Positions 43,077 through 52,148 of a stretch of DNA of 64,000 nt are shown here, one piece after another. The stretch spans positions 25,407 through 89,406 of the forward strand of contig JAJXWW010000214.1 in the NCBI GenBank assembly GCA_021781415.1, read 5' to 3'. Made by a program: the position numbers and the translations under genes. This DNA is from Planctomycetota bacterium. Lineage in GTDB: Bacteria > Planctomycetota > Planctomycetia > Gemmatales > Gemmataceae. Under the pieces are notes generated by a model. It was not told the DNA's origin. It worked only from the letters and a program-made list of their open reading frames with translations, and made no database searches. The first letter of the stretch is position 1. Every line of letters starts with the position of its first letter.

Positions 43077-43826
43077 TCAATTGGATTCGGTCATCCTCGT
43101 CCTCATTTCCCGCAGCAAATGCGAATAGTCGGCATAGGCAGTCACACACGGCGGACCTTGCGCGTGCCAGTAAACCCGGTCGCTTGGCGTATCGCCCAGA
43201 GCGACGAGCGAACTGGAAACGGTGCCGCGATCCTCGGTGCGAAAACAGATGGGAGGATGGTCCGGCGCGCTTTGAGCGCACAACGTCCGTAACGCATGGA
43301 GACAATGCTGCGCCGTAGGGTACGCGCGCCCATTCAGCCAATCGAGGGCATAGCACACGCGCGCATCGCCAGCATCGTTGATGTCGCGGTTGGTTAGAAC
43401 GTGAATGCCGGGCGGCAACGGCTGGACGCGCAGCCAATCGCCGGCGTGGAGAACGACGGCACGGCCGGCATCGACGACGAGAAAATTGGCTCCGTCGAAG
43501 CGCTCTTTCTCCAAGCGCTCGATGGCGTAATCGACCGCCTCCGCCGCCGTGGTGCAGGAAAGCATCTCGCGGACGAGCAAGCCGCGACTGCGAGGTCTCG
43601 TCGGCACCTCGAGCTTGCGCCGGTTGGTGACGGCCACGAACACATCGCTTTCATTGACGCCGAACCACGTCCCACCCCCAATGGGATCGATCCCCGCAAC
43701 GAAACGGCACGGACCATCCAAAAGATGAGGAGGTTCGCCGCCGCGACGATAAAACTCTTCTCGGTTGGCCCCGACGACGACGGGAGCATCCTCGGCGACG
43801 CGAAAATACAAGGCCAAGAGGCACAT
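43077..43826 (-). CDS. NRDE-family (TANGO2-like) protein
   Basis: 249 residues with the N-terminal Cys2 (MCLLALYF) and the family name motif ANREEFYRRGGEPPHL, then FVAGIDPIGGGTWFGVNE and VAVTNRRKL. The family has an N-terminal-nucleophile hydrolase-like fold; in eukaryotes TANGO2 affects Golgi and haem/lipid handling, but no bacterial reaction is fixed. It follows the ligase-like gene by 71 bases and starts the group with the two small genes downstream. Confidence 0.85.
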   Translation of the reverse strand: MCLLALYFRVAEDAPVVVGANREEFYRRGGEPPHLLDGPCRFVAGIDPIGGGTWFGVNESDVFVAVTNRRKLEVPTRPRSRGLLVREMLSCTTAAEAVDYAIERLEKERFDGANFLVVDAGRAVVLHAGDWLRVQPLPPGIHVLTNRDINDAGDARVCYALDWLNGRAYPTAQHCLHALRTLCAQSAPDHPPICFRTEDRGTVSSSLVALGDTPSDRVYWHAQGPPCVTAYADYSHLLREMRTRMTESN

Positions 43827-43897
43827 GCAACAACCTCACGGAACATCGACCGCAGGGAAGGGTCGCACCCTATTGTACTCCGGCGGCAACCCCCGTG

Positions 43898-44869
43898 TCA
43901 TGCACTTTTGCGCAGCGCTTCTCGCGCTCGGGGCGTGGGGCGAAGGCGTTCCAGCGGTCGTGGACGCGCCGGGCAGTCGAGCATCGCGTCGATTTCTTGC
44001 AAGCGCGGCAACAATCCGCGCCCGTTGGCGATCTGAATGGCCAAGCCCGGCCGCGCATTCGCTTCCAACAGCATCGGGCCGGAGTCTTCATCGACGACAA
44101 TATCGACGCCGAGATACCCCAAGCCCACCGCGCGCGCCACCTGTCGCGACAGCTCTAGGATCTCCCGCCAAAAGGGAACCTGCATCTCGACGACCAAGCG
44201 CCCCGTATCGGGATGGCGTTCGATGAAGCGATTGCGCTGCACGGCATGATGGGTGATGCCCGTTGACAAATTGACACCCGCGCCGATGCCGCCTTGATGC
44301 AGATTGGCCCGCGCATTGGAGGCTTTCGTCGGCAATCGCAGCATGGCCATCGCGGGTTCATTGCGATAGAGGATCACCCGCACATCCGGGATGCCCTTAT
44401 AGGTTATCGCCTCGAACGCGGGGTGCAGATGGATGCGCCGCTGCACGATGGCCGTGTCCGGCTGACCGCCTAAGGAGTACATTCCGGAGAGAATATCAGA
44501 CAAATGCTGTCGCAGCGCATCCATGCCGACACGTTCGCCGTTGTGCCGTCGGTACGCGCCCCCCTCGCGTCCAACGAGAACCAGAATACCTCGTCCCGCC
44601 GAGCCGCGGTTGGGTTTGACGACGAATTCGGAATGAGCGCCCAGCAACTCCGGCAAACGCCGCAACATCGAATACGACGACACTTCCAGGTACACTTCGG
44701 GCGTCGGCACCCCGATGCGTCCGCAGAGCCGCGCCATGCGCAATTTGTCGTCCACGACGGGAAAGAGCGAACGCGGGTTGTGGTCGAGGATACAGGCGGC
44801 GTTGCGATGATTCATGCCCAGAATACCCAGCTCGCGCAATCGACGTGCGGCCTTGAACAACCAAAACAT
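43898..44869 (-). CDS. Alpha-L-glutamate ligase-like ATP-grasp protein (RimK-related)
   Basis: 323 residues with the ATP-grasp pattern: VVDDKLRMARLCGRIGVPTP, then FVVKPNRGSAGRGILVLVGR (the flexible grasp loop), AIVQRRIHLHPAF and VDIVVDEDSGPMLLEANARPG with the metal Glu/Asn. This fits the RimK-related group (TIGR02291) that forms amide bonds between carboxylates and amino groups. Normally an inactive transglutaminase-like partner is encoded next to it; none is found here. ATG at 44869 follows GGAGG by 8 bases. It lies 42 bases after the DUF1570 gene; the substrate is unknown. Confidence 0.8.
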   Translation of the reverse strand: MFWLFKAARRLRELGILGMNHRNAACILDHNPRSLFPVVDDKLRMARLCGRIGVPTPEVYLEVSSYSMLRRLPELLGAHSEFVVKPNRGSAGRGILVLVGREGGAYRRHNGERVGMDALRQHLSDILSGMYSLGGQPDTAIVQRRIHLHPAFEAITYKGIPDVRVILYRNEPAMAMLRLPTKASNARANLHQGGIGAGVNLSTGITHHAVQRNRFIERHPDTGRLVVEMQVPFWREILELSRQVARAVGLGYLGVDIVVDEDSGPMLLEANARPGLAIQIANGRGLLPRLQEIDAMLDCPARPRPLERLRPTPRAREALRKSA

Positions 44870-44911
44870 ACCGGGAACCTCCAAGAATAGCGCGGGCGTC
44901 GTTTCCGTTTG

Positions 44912-45841
44912 TCAGCGCGGCGCGGAAGGGGTGGGCAGGGGTACGGCGCGGGCGTTGATCGGCAGTTCGAGGCGATCGAGGTGCCGCTTGAATGCCTCGT
45001 TGAGATTCGGAGCCAATACGGTCAATCGCTGCGCCAGCGGGCTGGGATTGTTCTTCGAGCGCAACTCTTGCAGATACGCCAACAACACGGCTCGCGTTTC
45101 GGGATTCGCTTGCATCATCCAATGCGTCCACAGCCAGGCTTCTCGATATTCGGCAGATTTCATATCCCGAACATCTTTCATACGCTCCAAACGGTCGAGG
45201 TCCGGATGGAAGACATCCCCGAAATCGCGGCGAAGCGTTTCAACGTGCGAGGCGTTGATGCCCTGTTCCGAAGGCGGCAATTCGAAGTATTCCGCCAACC
45301 CTTCGTCGAGCCACAACGGCACGTCGCGAATGACGCTGTGCAACAGAGCGTGCGTCAATTCGTGGCGCAAATCCTGTTGGATGCGATCTCCCCAATAGGT
45401 GTAGACCAACAGATCGTCCGAACCGCCGAACGGTTTCGGCTTTTGCACGAAGAACGCGCGGCGCGGCGGCAAATCCGGATAGGCGGCGCGCATGAACTCT
45501 TCGTAGCGCTCCTTGTTCTCGAACAAATAAACCTGCACGATGGAGTGCGTGGGCGGCAGATGCAAATCGCCGTAAACCCGGTCGCGGAGTTTCGCCAACT
45601 CTTGGAACAACGGTTTGTTGCGGTCGATCTCAAAGTCCGAGAGAAACACATACGGCGCGATGCGGAAGGAATAGCGGCTCGGCGGCGGCGGCAGTGTACC
45701 GTGCGAATCGACGAGCGCTTTGTCGTTCTTATCGCGCGAGAGCAGGCGCGAGCCGTAAGAATTGCAACCGAGCGACGTAACCAAAAGCATAAAAAAAGAT
45801 GCCAAAATAGTTCGTTTCCAGCCACCAGCGTTGCGAATCAT
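44912..45841 (-). CDS. DUF1570 / peptidase MA-like lipoprotein
   Basis: 309 residues starting MIRNAGGWKRTILASFFMLL; the leader ends VTSLGCNSYG, a lipobox with Cys26, so a lipoprotein. A zinc-metallopeptidase motif follows, HELTHALLHSV (HExxH), then WLDEGLAEYFE with the third ligand glutamate. The C-terminal part is helical. These are hallmarks of the MA-like DUF1570 peptidases abundant in Planctomycetota; substrate unknown. The open frame reaches 45964 but the extra residues lack any leader. Confidence 0.85.
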   Translation of the reverse strand: MIRNAGGWKRTILASFFMLLVTSLGCNSYGSRLLSRDKNDKALVDSHGTLPPPPSRYSFRIAPYVFLSDFEIDRNKPLFQELAKLRDRVYGDLHLPPTHSIVQVYLFENKERYEEFMRAAYPDLPPRRAFFVQKPKPFGGSDDLLVYTYWGDRIQQDLRHELTHALLHSVIRDVPLWLDEGLAEYFELPPSEQGINASHVETLRRDFGDVFHPDLDRLERMKDVRDMKSAEYREAWLWTHWMMQANPETRAVLLAYLQELRSKNNPSPLAQRLTVLAPNLNEAFKRHLDRLELPINARAVPLPTPSAPR

Positions 45842-45970
45842 GTACGCTTTCTCCGAATATCGCTGGGGATTCCCGAATGCACGCTCGTGGCTGTGGCCGC
45901 GCCGCTCCGGGACGCGAAGGGGGGATGATACGAAGCGAGTGAACGCTTCGCAAGCCGAGTTCACTGGAGA

Positions 45971-47638
45971 TTAGCCTAGAGTCCGTCCGTTGCGCAGATT
46001 CCGTTCGACTTTGCGCGCGGTAGCATCGGCGATCCGTCTCCACCAATGTTTCCATCCGACACGCCCGCGCAAACCCCAGCGTAGATAGACGCGCAGAAAG
46101 CGCAAACGGTCGCCGCGCGTCACGCCCGGATGGTTGAGAAAACTGGCATTGAGTCGAGCCAGGTTTTGCGCGCGGCGTTCGCGGCGAAGTTTGAGCAGGC
46201 GGCGCGCGCCCACAAGGTCGATGAGGTGGAGCGAGACATTGCTTTCGAGGTCGAGCGTGGACGCGCCGGAGACGAGCAGATTGGCCGCCTTCAAATCGCG
46301 GTGCGAGACACGGCGTTGATGCAAGGTGGCGAGGAGATGCGCGGTTTGGTCGATAAGGCGGCGGAGCGAGGTTCGGCAATCGGCGGGGGGGAGGGTGTGG
46401 AGACTATCCACGAACGCCCGTAAATCCATCGCGTCGGCGACTTTTTCGGTCAGCAGATACCCCTCGCGCGGCAGCCCGAAGCGATGGCGATGCCAGACGG
46501 CCAATGGGCGCGGCGTCGGCAGACAACGCAAGCGCAGCGCATGTCCCATGACGTAGGACCGCAGAGCCGGTGTCGGACGAAACAAGGCCGTCCACGGATC
46601 GCTCCAGCGCGTGACGGCGAATCGCTTGTAGACGACGCGGCGCGGGCCATGCGGCGTGGACAGGTCGAACTCGACGACGGCGGAGCTGGGCGACTTCTTC
46701 AGGATCAGGGCGTCGGGGCGCTGAAATGGCGCATCGGGAGCGGCCGCCAGCTCGGCCAGCGCCTCGCCGAAAACATCCGCCGCCACATGGCCCGACACTT
46801 CCCCGGATTGAATGGCACGAAAGTGGCGATTGCTTTGAACACTTCGACGATCCATTTTGTGCCACAATCGCAGATTGGAGCGCAGAGTTCCGCGCTCGAT
46901 TTGCTCGATTGCGTCCGATGGAGGAGATGTCAGCGATTCGTAGTAGCGCCAGAAGCGGAGTCGATCGGTGCGCTGGGATCGCAACAAGAACCAGCGATTG
47001 AGCAAAATAAGATTGGCCCGCCGAGCCGTCCACGCCAACGGCGCTCCAATGCGAACGGCGTGCAAATCGACGAGGAACAACTCGACACGGTCGTCGGCGT
47101 CGAGGCGCAGGAGCAGGTTGCCTGGATGCAAGTCGTAATGGGCGATACCGGCATCGTGCATCTGGGCGAGCAACCGGGCCAACGCCGCGGCAAGACGTTG
47201 GCGCAAGCGCGCTTGACGCCGCGACGGCCACTGTGGCAGCGTAATTTCGAGAAACGAGTTGAGGGGCCGTGTCTCCGGAAGTGCCCGCGTAAGAAGATAG
47301 CTATCGCGCGCCGGAGTCCCTCGGCACGGTTCGCCGACCGCCAAGGCCTCGAACGTCGGAATGCCGCGCTCTGCCACCGCGCGCGCGTGTCGGTATTCGA
47401 TACGCGCTTTGCTTGGCCTGATCCATTCGCGGAGTTTGGCCCGACAATCGGCCAGCCGATTGTGTTTGAAATAGAAGTCGATCTCCGGCAAAACGACGTG
47501 ATAGACGGTGCGATGGGGGCCGTGCTTGACGATGTGAGCTTGCCCCGTCGCCAGCCACTCGTCCAAGCGCGGGCCATCTGGTCCAAAGAGGAATTCCAAG
47601 CCCGACTCGATCCGCCAGCGAACGCCGCCGCGTTCCAT
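45971..47638 (-). CDS. Tandem lipopolysaccharide-kinase-like protein with two kinase domains
   Basis: About 555 residues with two kinase domains of the WaaP/InaA-like group. In the first, Lys58 (FYFKHNR), catalytic Asp169 (HYDLHPGN) with Asn174, and metal Asp191 (LVDLHA). In the second, Lys338 (VVYKRF), Asp448 (HRDLKAAN) with Asn453, and metal Asp474 (LIDLVG). All catalytic positions are intact in both halves, which are divergent in sequence. The family phosphorylates sugars of the LPS core. ATG at 47638 has GGAG 9 bases upstream; ATG at 47665 would add nine residues without a ribosome site. It lies directly downstream of the GT4 gene. Confidence 0.85.
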   Translation of the reverse strand: MERGGVRWRIESGLEFLFGPDGPRLDEWLATGQAHIVKHGPHRTVYHVVLPEIDFYFKHNRLADCRAKLREWIRPSKARIEYRHARAVAERGIPTFEALAVGEPCRGTPARDSYLLTRALPETRPLNSFLEITLPQWPSRRQARLRQRLAAALARLLAQMHDAGIAHYDLHPGNLLLRLDADDRVELFLVDLHAVRIGAPLAWTARRANLILLNRWFLLRSQRTDRLRFWRYYESLTSPPSDAIEQIERGTLRSNLRLWHKMDRRSVQSNRHFRAIQSGEVSGHVAADVFGEALAELAAAPDAPFQRPDALILKKSPSSAVVEFDLSTPHGPRRVVYKRFAVTRWSDPWTALFRPTPALRSYVMGHALRLRCLPTPRPLAVWHRHRFGLPREGYLLTEKVADAMDLRAFVDSLHTLPPADCRTSLRRLIDQTAHLLATLHQRRVSHRDLKAANLLVSGASTLDLESNVSLHLIDLVGARRLLKLRRERRAQNLARLNASFLNHPGVTRGDRLRFLRVYLRWGLRGRVGWKHWWRRIADATARKVERNLRNGRTLG

Positions 47639-47670
47639 GACGATCTTCTCCGCAACCGCGTTCATGCTCG

Positions 47671-48678
47671 CTAAGCCGCAAGCGGCTCCCTCAATCGATC
47701 CAAGATTCGCACCCATTTTGCCGCGCCCGCCCCCACGCTATACCGCGCTTGTACCAGTTGCCGACCGGCCTGTCCCATGCGATGCCGCAACTCCCCATCG
47801 CCGGCCAAACGACTTATCGCCTCAATCCATCGGTCTGGAGATTGTGCGAGAAACCCCGTCTCGCCGTGCCGCACCATTTCCCATTGCACCCCAACGGGAT
47901 TGGCGACGACGGGCAGTCCCGCGGCAAGATATTGCAGCACTTTTAGGCCGCATTTGCCTCGGCTCCACGCATCGTCGGGCAGCCAACTGATGCCGATGTC
48001 CGCAGCGGCTATCTCCTCGGCCTCGGTCGCCTGCTTCCACGGAACGGGAACAATCGGCAGATCGCGCAGCGTCAAAAAGCGATCGCAAACCAGTTTCAAT
48101 CGAACCCCCGGCACGCTTCGGCCAACGGCTTCCAGCAACGGAGCAATGGCTTGTAGGCCGCGCAGCGTACTCGCCGACCCGACCCAGACGAGATCGACTC
48201 CCGACCGCGTCGACGCCTTTTCGATCGGCAGATATAACTGGGGATCGACACAGGTTGGAATGACTTGGATGCTCCGGGCGCTGGTCCAGCGCGCGGCCCG
48301 CTCGGCGAGAAAGGTGTTGCCGGCGATCACCGCATCGGCACAGCGAACCATGCCGACAAAGCGGTGGAACCGTCGCCGGTCGTGCAATCCCTTTGCCGCG
48401 TAGGAATCTCGCAAAAACACGGCATCGTCGAAATCGAAGAGAAGTCGGCGAACCGACCGGCGCAACAATTGTCGCTGCCATCCCGCCAACAATCGACGCT
48501 GCACGATGACATTTTCGCCGCGCAGATTTTGAAACAGCGCGGCTCTCTTCCACCAAGAAGAAGGTAAAGGCAGCAATTCCAGCGCGTGCCCCGCTCGTTC
48601 CAGAATCGGACGAAAGGCCGCCAAGCGATAGCGACAACAGACATGCTCGGTGTTGTCCACTAAACCGATCCACTTCAT
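47671..48678 (-). CDS. Glycosyltransferase family 4 enzyme
   Basis: 335 residues of GT-B fold: N-terminal half KWIGLVDNTEHVCCRYRLAA and the central VDLVWVGSASTLRGLQAIAP, then the C-terminal nucleotide-sugar site WLPDDAWSRGKCGLKVLQYLA (the catalytic-type E/GK segment) and GLPVVANPVGVQWEMVRHGE. It transfers a sugar from NDP-sugar to an acceptor, presumably envelope polysaccharide by context. ATG at 48678 follows GGAG by 8 bases. It lies 19 bases after the small proline-rich gene and just before the double kinase. Confidence 0.9.
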   Translation of the reverse strand: MKWIGLVDNTEHVCCRYRLAAFRPILERAGHALELLPLPSSWWKRAALFQNLRGENVIVQRRLLAGWQRQLLRRSVRRLLFDFDDAVFLRDSYAAKGLHDRRRFHRFVGMVRCADAVIAGNTFLAERAARWTSARSIQVIPTCVDPQLYLPIEKASTRSGVDLVWVGSASTLRGLQAIAPLLEAVGRSVPGVRLKLVCDRFLTLRDLPIVPVPWKQATEAEEIAAADIGISWLPDDAWSRGKCGLKVLQYLAAGLPVVANPVGVQWEMVRHGETGFLAQSPDRWIEAISRLAGDGELRHRMGQAGRQLVQARYSVGAGAAKWVRILDRLREPLAA

Positions 48679-48697
48679 CGCTTTGTCTCCGACCACG

Positions 48698-49171
48698 TCA
48701 TGGTTTGCGTTCCGGAGTCGGCGTCGGCAAGGTCGGCGTCTCGGGGCTGGATGGTGCGGGGACAGGATCGGGCGACGGTGGCGGAATCGGAGTGGGCGGC
48801 TCCGGAGGGGGAGCCAGCTTGATCCCGCGCGCCTTCCAGGTCACGGTGCGCGAATTACCGTTGGGATTGTTGATCTCAAAACCATCCTCTTGCTCGTTTC
48901 GGATCAGGCAATCGTCGAACGTACAACTGATTTCCACGTTTGGCTTGCGGAGATAGGGAATCGGATAGCGGACGAAGTAGAAGTCGTTCGCTGGAACGAC
49001 AGCTTTTCCTTGCTGGCAAAGAACGCCTTCTTCACTCGTCTGTGTTTCGATGGTGCGATTGCCGATGGACAGACTCATGCAACCCATGAAGATGGCGAGC
49101 ATGATACAACCGGCGACAGCGCCGATGGGAGCCGACAGTATCTTATCGGCAATGCGCGAGGGAGGGGGCAC
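48698..49171 (-). CDS. Small anchored protein with proline-rich tail
   Basis: About 157 residues. One hydrophobic segment, IGAVAGCIMLAIFMGCMSLS, sits near the N terminus and includes a possible lipobox cysteine. The middle (AVVPANDFYFVRYPIPYLRK to NNPNGNSRTVTWKARG) is a small soluble domain; the last 40 residues are a Pro/Ser/Thr-rich low-complexity tail. Not recognised. GTG at 49171 has AAAGGAG 6 bases upstream and is preferred over ATG at 49210. Between smpB and the GT4 gene on the same strand. Confidence 0.55.
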   Translation of the reverse strand: MPPPSRIADKILSAPIGAVAGCIMLAIFMGCMSLSIGNRTIETQTSEEGVLCQQGKAVVPANDFYFVRYPIPYLRKPNVEISCTFDDCLIRNEQEDGFEINNPNGNSRTVTWKARGIKLAPPPEPPTPIPPPSPDPVPAPSSPETPTLPTPTPERKP

Positions 49172-49226
49172 GGACGACTCCTTTCGTTTCCGGGCGGATC
49201 TCGCTTCCATGCGAGATCCTTGCGAT

Positions 49227-49715
49227 TCAGCGCCGGCGCTCGGACATCGCTCGGCGTATCTCCTTCTGGGCGTCCGCCTTTTTCGCCGCCTGCCGCTTGT
49301 CGTGCAGCTGTTTGCCGCGCGCGACCGCCAACTCGACCTTGGCTCGCCCGTCCTTGAAGTACATCCTCAACGGCACCAGGGTGAAGCCGCGCTGCGATGC
49401 CTTGCCGGCGAACTTTTCGATCTCACGGCGATGCAGCAACAGCTTGCGCGGACGTTTGGGCTTGTGGTTCATGCGATTGCCCATGCTGTATTCGGGAATA
49501 TCGCTTCCGATCAACCACAATTCGCCGTCGTCGAGCTTGGCGTAGGCGTCTTCCAAACCACCCGCGCCTTCGCGCAAACTCTTGACCTCGGTGCCGGTTA
49601 ACACCAAGCCGCACTCCAGCGTATCTTCGACGGCGTATTCGTGAAACGCTCGCCGGTTGCGGCAAATGACTTGAATGCCTTCGTCCTGGTCTTTTTTGTT
49701 CGGTTTGCGCGCCAT
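49227..49715 (-). CDS. smpB: SsrA-binding protein
   Basis: Binds tmRNA and delivers it to stalled ribosomes. The 162-residue protein shows RRAFHEYAVEDTLECGLVLT, GTEVKSLREGAGGLEDAYAK, NHKPKRPRKLLLHRREIEKF and the family end KVELAVARGKQLHDKRQ with a Lys/Arg-rich tail that enters the ribosome. ATG at 49715 starts MARKPNKKDQ; the upstream 24 residues of the open frame are not part of the family. No ssrA gene was found in the window. Confidence 0.96.
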   Translation of the reverse strand: MARKPNKKDQDEGIQVICRNRRAFHEYAVEDTLECGLVLTGTEVKSLREGAGGLEDAYAKLDDGELWLIGSDIPEYSMGNRMNHKPKRPRKLLLHRREIEKFAGKASQRGFTLVPLRMYFKDGRAKVELAVARGKQLHDKRQAAKKADAQKEIRRAMSERRR

Positions 49716-49872
49716 GGTCTTTCTCCTGCCTTCCATGCTAACAGAAACTCGAGGGAGAGAAAATATCGGTCGAATCCGCATTGACACGCTGACAGTTTAG
49801 GGAGTATCACCGCATTGTTTGCGGCGCGGCAAGGAACGCAAGACCGCCAACGAGTAGGGAGACTCCGACGAC

Positions 49873-51243
49873 ATGGCCGATCAGCCCGCGACCGATTCGC
49901 GACACCTGCCGCCACGGCGAGGAGAACGCCTCGTCCTTGTGGCGTTCTTCGTTGTCGTGGCGAGTTTTGCCGTCTTGGTCGAGCATCGCTCGGCGTTCCA
50001 GCAGACGCGCAAGGGCGATCTCAATGTCTTTCTGCGCGCCGGATGGGCGATTCGCGCCGACGCCGATCTCTACGCCGTCACCGACGACAACGGTTTTCAC
50101 TATCACTATCCGCCGCTGTTGGCCATCCTCGCCGCCCCGTTGGCCGACGCACCCGCCGGAGCGGATCGCGCCGGGATGCTGCCGTATTCCATTTCGGTGG
50201 CCTTCTGCTACCTTCTCAATCTCTTTTTCCTCGCCTTCTCCGTTCATCGACTGGCGCGCGCGCTCGAACGAACCCCTTGGGGCCGAACGCGGTTCAACTG
50301 GCCCGTCGGCAGCCGTGGGTGGTGGGCGCTGCGGATGACGCCGATCTTCGCCTACCTCATTCCCATAGGTCACACGCTCAGCCGCGGTCAGGTCAATTTG
50401 CTGTTGTTGGCGCTATTCGCCGGGTTTCTCTCGGACCTTCTGAACGGGCGACATTTTCGATCTGGAATATGGCTTGCCGGCGCGATTTGCATCAAGATAA
50501 TCCCGGCCTATCTGTTGCTTATGCCGCTGTGGAAGCGGGACGGTCGCTGTCTCTTCGGCTGCGCCGTGGGGTTGTTTCTGGGTTTGGCGGTCGTTCCCGG
50601 CGTCTATCTGGGGCCGACGCGCACGGTCGAATGCTATCGGAAGATGACGCACGCGGTCCTGTTGCCGGGATTGGGAGGCGGAGAAGACGCCTCGCGGGCT
50701 GCCGAATTGACGAACCAAACGGCGACGGAAGGGCAGTCGATCCTTACCGTGTTGCACAATACGCTGCACTATGATTTTGCCACGCGCCCCCCCAAGGCTT
50801 CCCTGGAGCTGCGGCTGATTAGCTATGCAATTGGCGGCGCGCTGACGCTGACCGCTTTGTTTGCCTTCGGTTGGCGACGACGCGACGACGGTATCGACCT
50901 TTTCCTTTTATTCGGCCTGTTGACTCTGAACATGCTGCTGATAAGCCCGGTCTGTCATCTGCACTATTTCAGCTTGTTGGTGCCGTTGGCGATGGGACTC
51001 GTCGCCGAGCGCTGGCGGCGATTCGAGGATGTGAAACTAGGTTGGTGGCTGATGGGCGCGCTGATCGCCAACGGCGTCGCCGACTTTTTGCCGCAGCTGC
51101 CGGACATGAACGTCTTTCGAGATTGCGGATCGGCAATGTATGGAAGCCTGATCGTTTGGGCGATGGGAGCGGCGTTCCTCTGGCGGCGGCGACAACAACG
51201 AAGTGTTCCCGCGCCGGCGATCGCTCGGCGCTGGGCGGCTTAG
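49873..51243 (+). CDS. DUF2029 / GT87-type mannosyltransferase-like membrane protein
   Basis: 456 residues with about ten predicted membrane helices, e.g. LVLVAFFVVVASFAVLVEH, LLLLALFAGFLSDLL and LSYAIGGAL-type segments near the C terminus. The N-terminal loop GDLNVFLRAGWAIRADADLY and HYHYPPLLAILAAPLADAPA, plus CIKIIPAYLLLMPLWKRDGR, are typical of the polyprenyl-phosphate-dependent GT87 family. It transfers a sugar from a lipid carrier on the outer face of the inner membrane. It is divergent from smpB; the WaaP-like kinase follows 15 bases later. Donor and acceptor unknown. Confidence 0.85.
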   Translation: MADQPATDSRHLPPRRGERLVLVAFFVVVASFAVLVEHRSAFQQTRKGDLNVFLRAGWAIRADADLYAVTDDNGFHYHYPPLLAILAAPLADAPAGADRAGMLPYSISVAFCYLLNLFFLAFSVHRLARALERTPWGRTRFNWPVGSRGWWALRMTPIFAYLIPIGHTLSRGQVNLLLLALFAGFLSDLLNGRHFRSGIWLAGAICIKIIPAYLLLMPLWKRDGRCLFGCAVGLFLGLAVVPGVYLGPTRTVECYRKMTHAVLLPGLGGGEDASRAAELTNQTATEGQSILTVLHNTLHYDFATRPPKASLELRLISYAIGGALTLTALFAFGWRRRDDGIDLFLLFGLLTLNMLLISPVCHLHYFSLLVPLAMGLVAERWRRFEDVKLGWWLMGALIANGVADFLPQLPDMNVFRDCGSAMYGSLIVWAMGAAFLWRRRQQRSVPAPAIARRWAA

Positions 51244-51258
51244 GGAGACCATCGGCTC

Positions 51259-52146
51259 ATGGCGAGGGGGACGGGAACGCTCTGGCAACGACTTTTTCTC
51301 GGCGTGCGCCGACTGCGCCATCAACCGCATTGGCCGGAGATCGCGGGGCCGGATTGGGCCGAGTCCATCATGCAGACCGCCGTCACCGACCGCTTTCACG
51401 CCAAACAAGGACGCACCATCGCCCGCTGGACTTTGGAGCATCAGGATAAACGATTGGTCGTCTATTTGAAGCGACATTATCGCTTACCGCGGCTCCACGG
51501 CTGGATGGCGCTGCTGTGGCCGGAGGGCAACTGGTCGCCGGCCATGCAGGAATGGGAGCATCTCGAACAAGCCCGCGCCGTGGGACTGCCGGTGCCGTTG
51601 GCGGCGGCCGGCGGCGAGTTTATTGGACCTTGGGGACAGTTTCGCAGTTTCCTCGCCGTCGAGGAACTGACCGGAATGCTGGCACTGCACGAGGCCATTC
51701 CTCTCGCCGCGCATCGTCTCGATCCGCGGACGTTCCGGCGCTGGAAGCGCGGCCTCATTCGCCAGATGGCCGCCCTGACCCGCAACCTCCACGATCGCCG
51801 CTGGTTCCACAAAGACCTCTATCTGTGCCACTTCTACATCGACGAGGAAGACACTTACCGAGTGCCGGAGGATTGGAGCGAGCGCGTTCGGATCATCGAC
51901 TTGCACCGCCTGGCGCGCCATCGTTGGACCTGGCCGTGGTGGAGAATTAAAGACCTCGCTCAACTCTTGTATTCGTCGGATGTGGAAGGAGTCGAGGGCC
52001 GCGATCGGCTTTGGTTTGGGCGAGTCTATTTCGGTGCGGCTCGGCGTCATTCCAGCATTCGCTTGTTGTGGCGAATGATCCGCCTTCAAGCCTGGAATTA
52101 TCAACGCCGCCACGACCGTCGCTCGAGAAGACGAAACGCGCTCTAA
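51259..52146 (+). CDS. WaaP-like lipopolysaccharide kinase (single domain)
   Basis: 295 residues: Lys71 (YLKRHYRLPRLHGW), the catalytic aspartate in HKDLYLCHFYIDEED (His184, Asp186) and the metal Asp214 in RIIDLHRLARHRW. Sequence order matches heptose kinase WaaP/RfaP and related proteins that phosphorylate sugars in the LPS core. ATG at 51259; it lies 15 bases after the GT87 gene and probably shares its transcript. It is the single-domain counterpart of the tandem kinase at 45971. Ends at a hairpin repeat block. Confidence 0.85.
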   Translation: MARGTGTLWQRLFLGVRRLRHQPHWPEIAGPDWAESIMQTAVTDRFHAKQGRTIARWTLEHQDKRLVVYLKRHYRLPRLHGWMALLWPEGNWSPAMQEWEHLEQARAVGLPVPLAAAGGEFIGPWGQFRSFLAVEELTGMLALHEAIPLAAHRLDPRTFRRWKRGLIRQMAALTRNLHDRRWFHKDLYLCHFYIDEEDTYRVPEDWSERVRIIDLHRLARHRWTWPWWRIKDLAQLLYSSDVEGVEGRDRLWFGRVYFGAARRHSSIRLLWRMIRLQAWNYQRRHDRRSRRRNAL

Positions 52147-52148
52147 CT

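Noticed and set aside
46484..47674. 396-codon open frame on the plus strand
   Set aside because: Antisense to the tandem kinase; the kinase frame explains the sequence.
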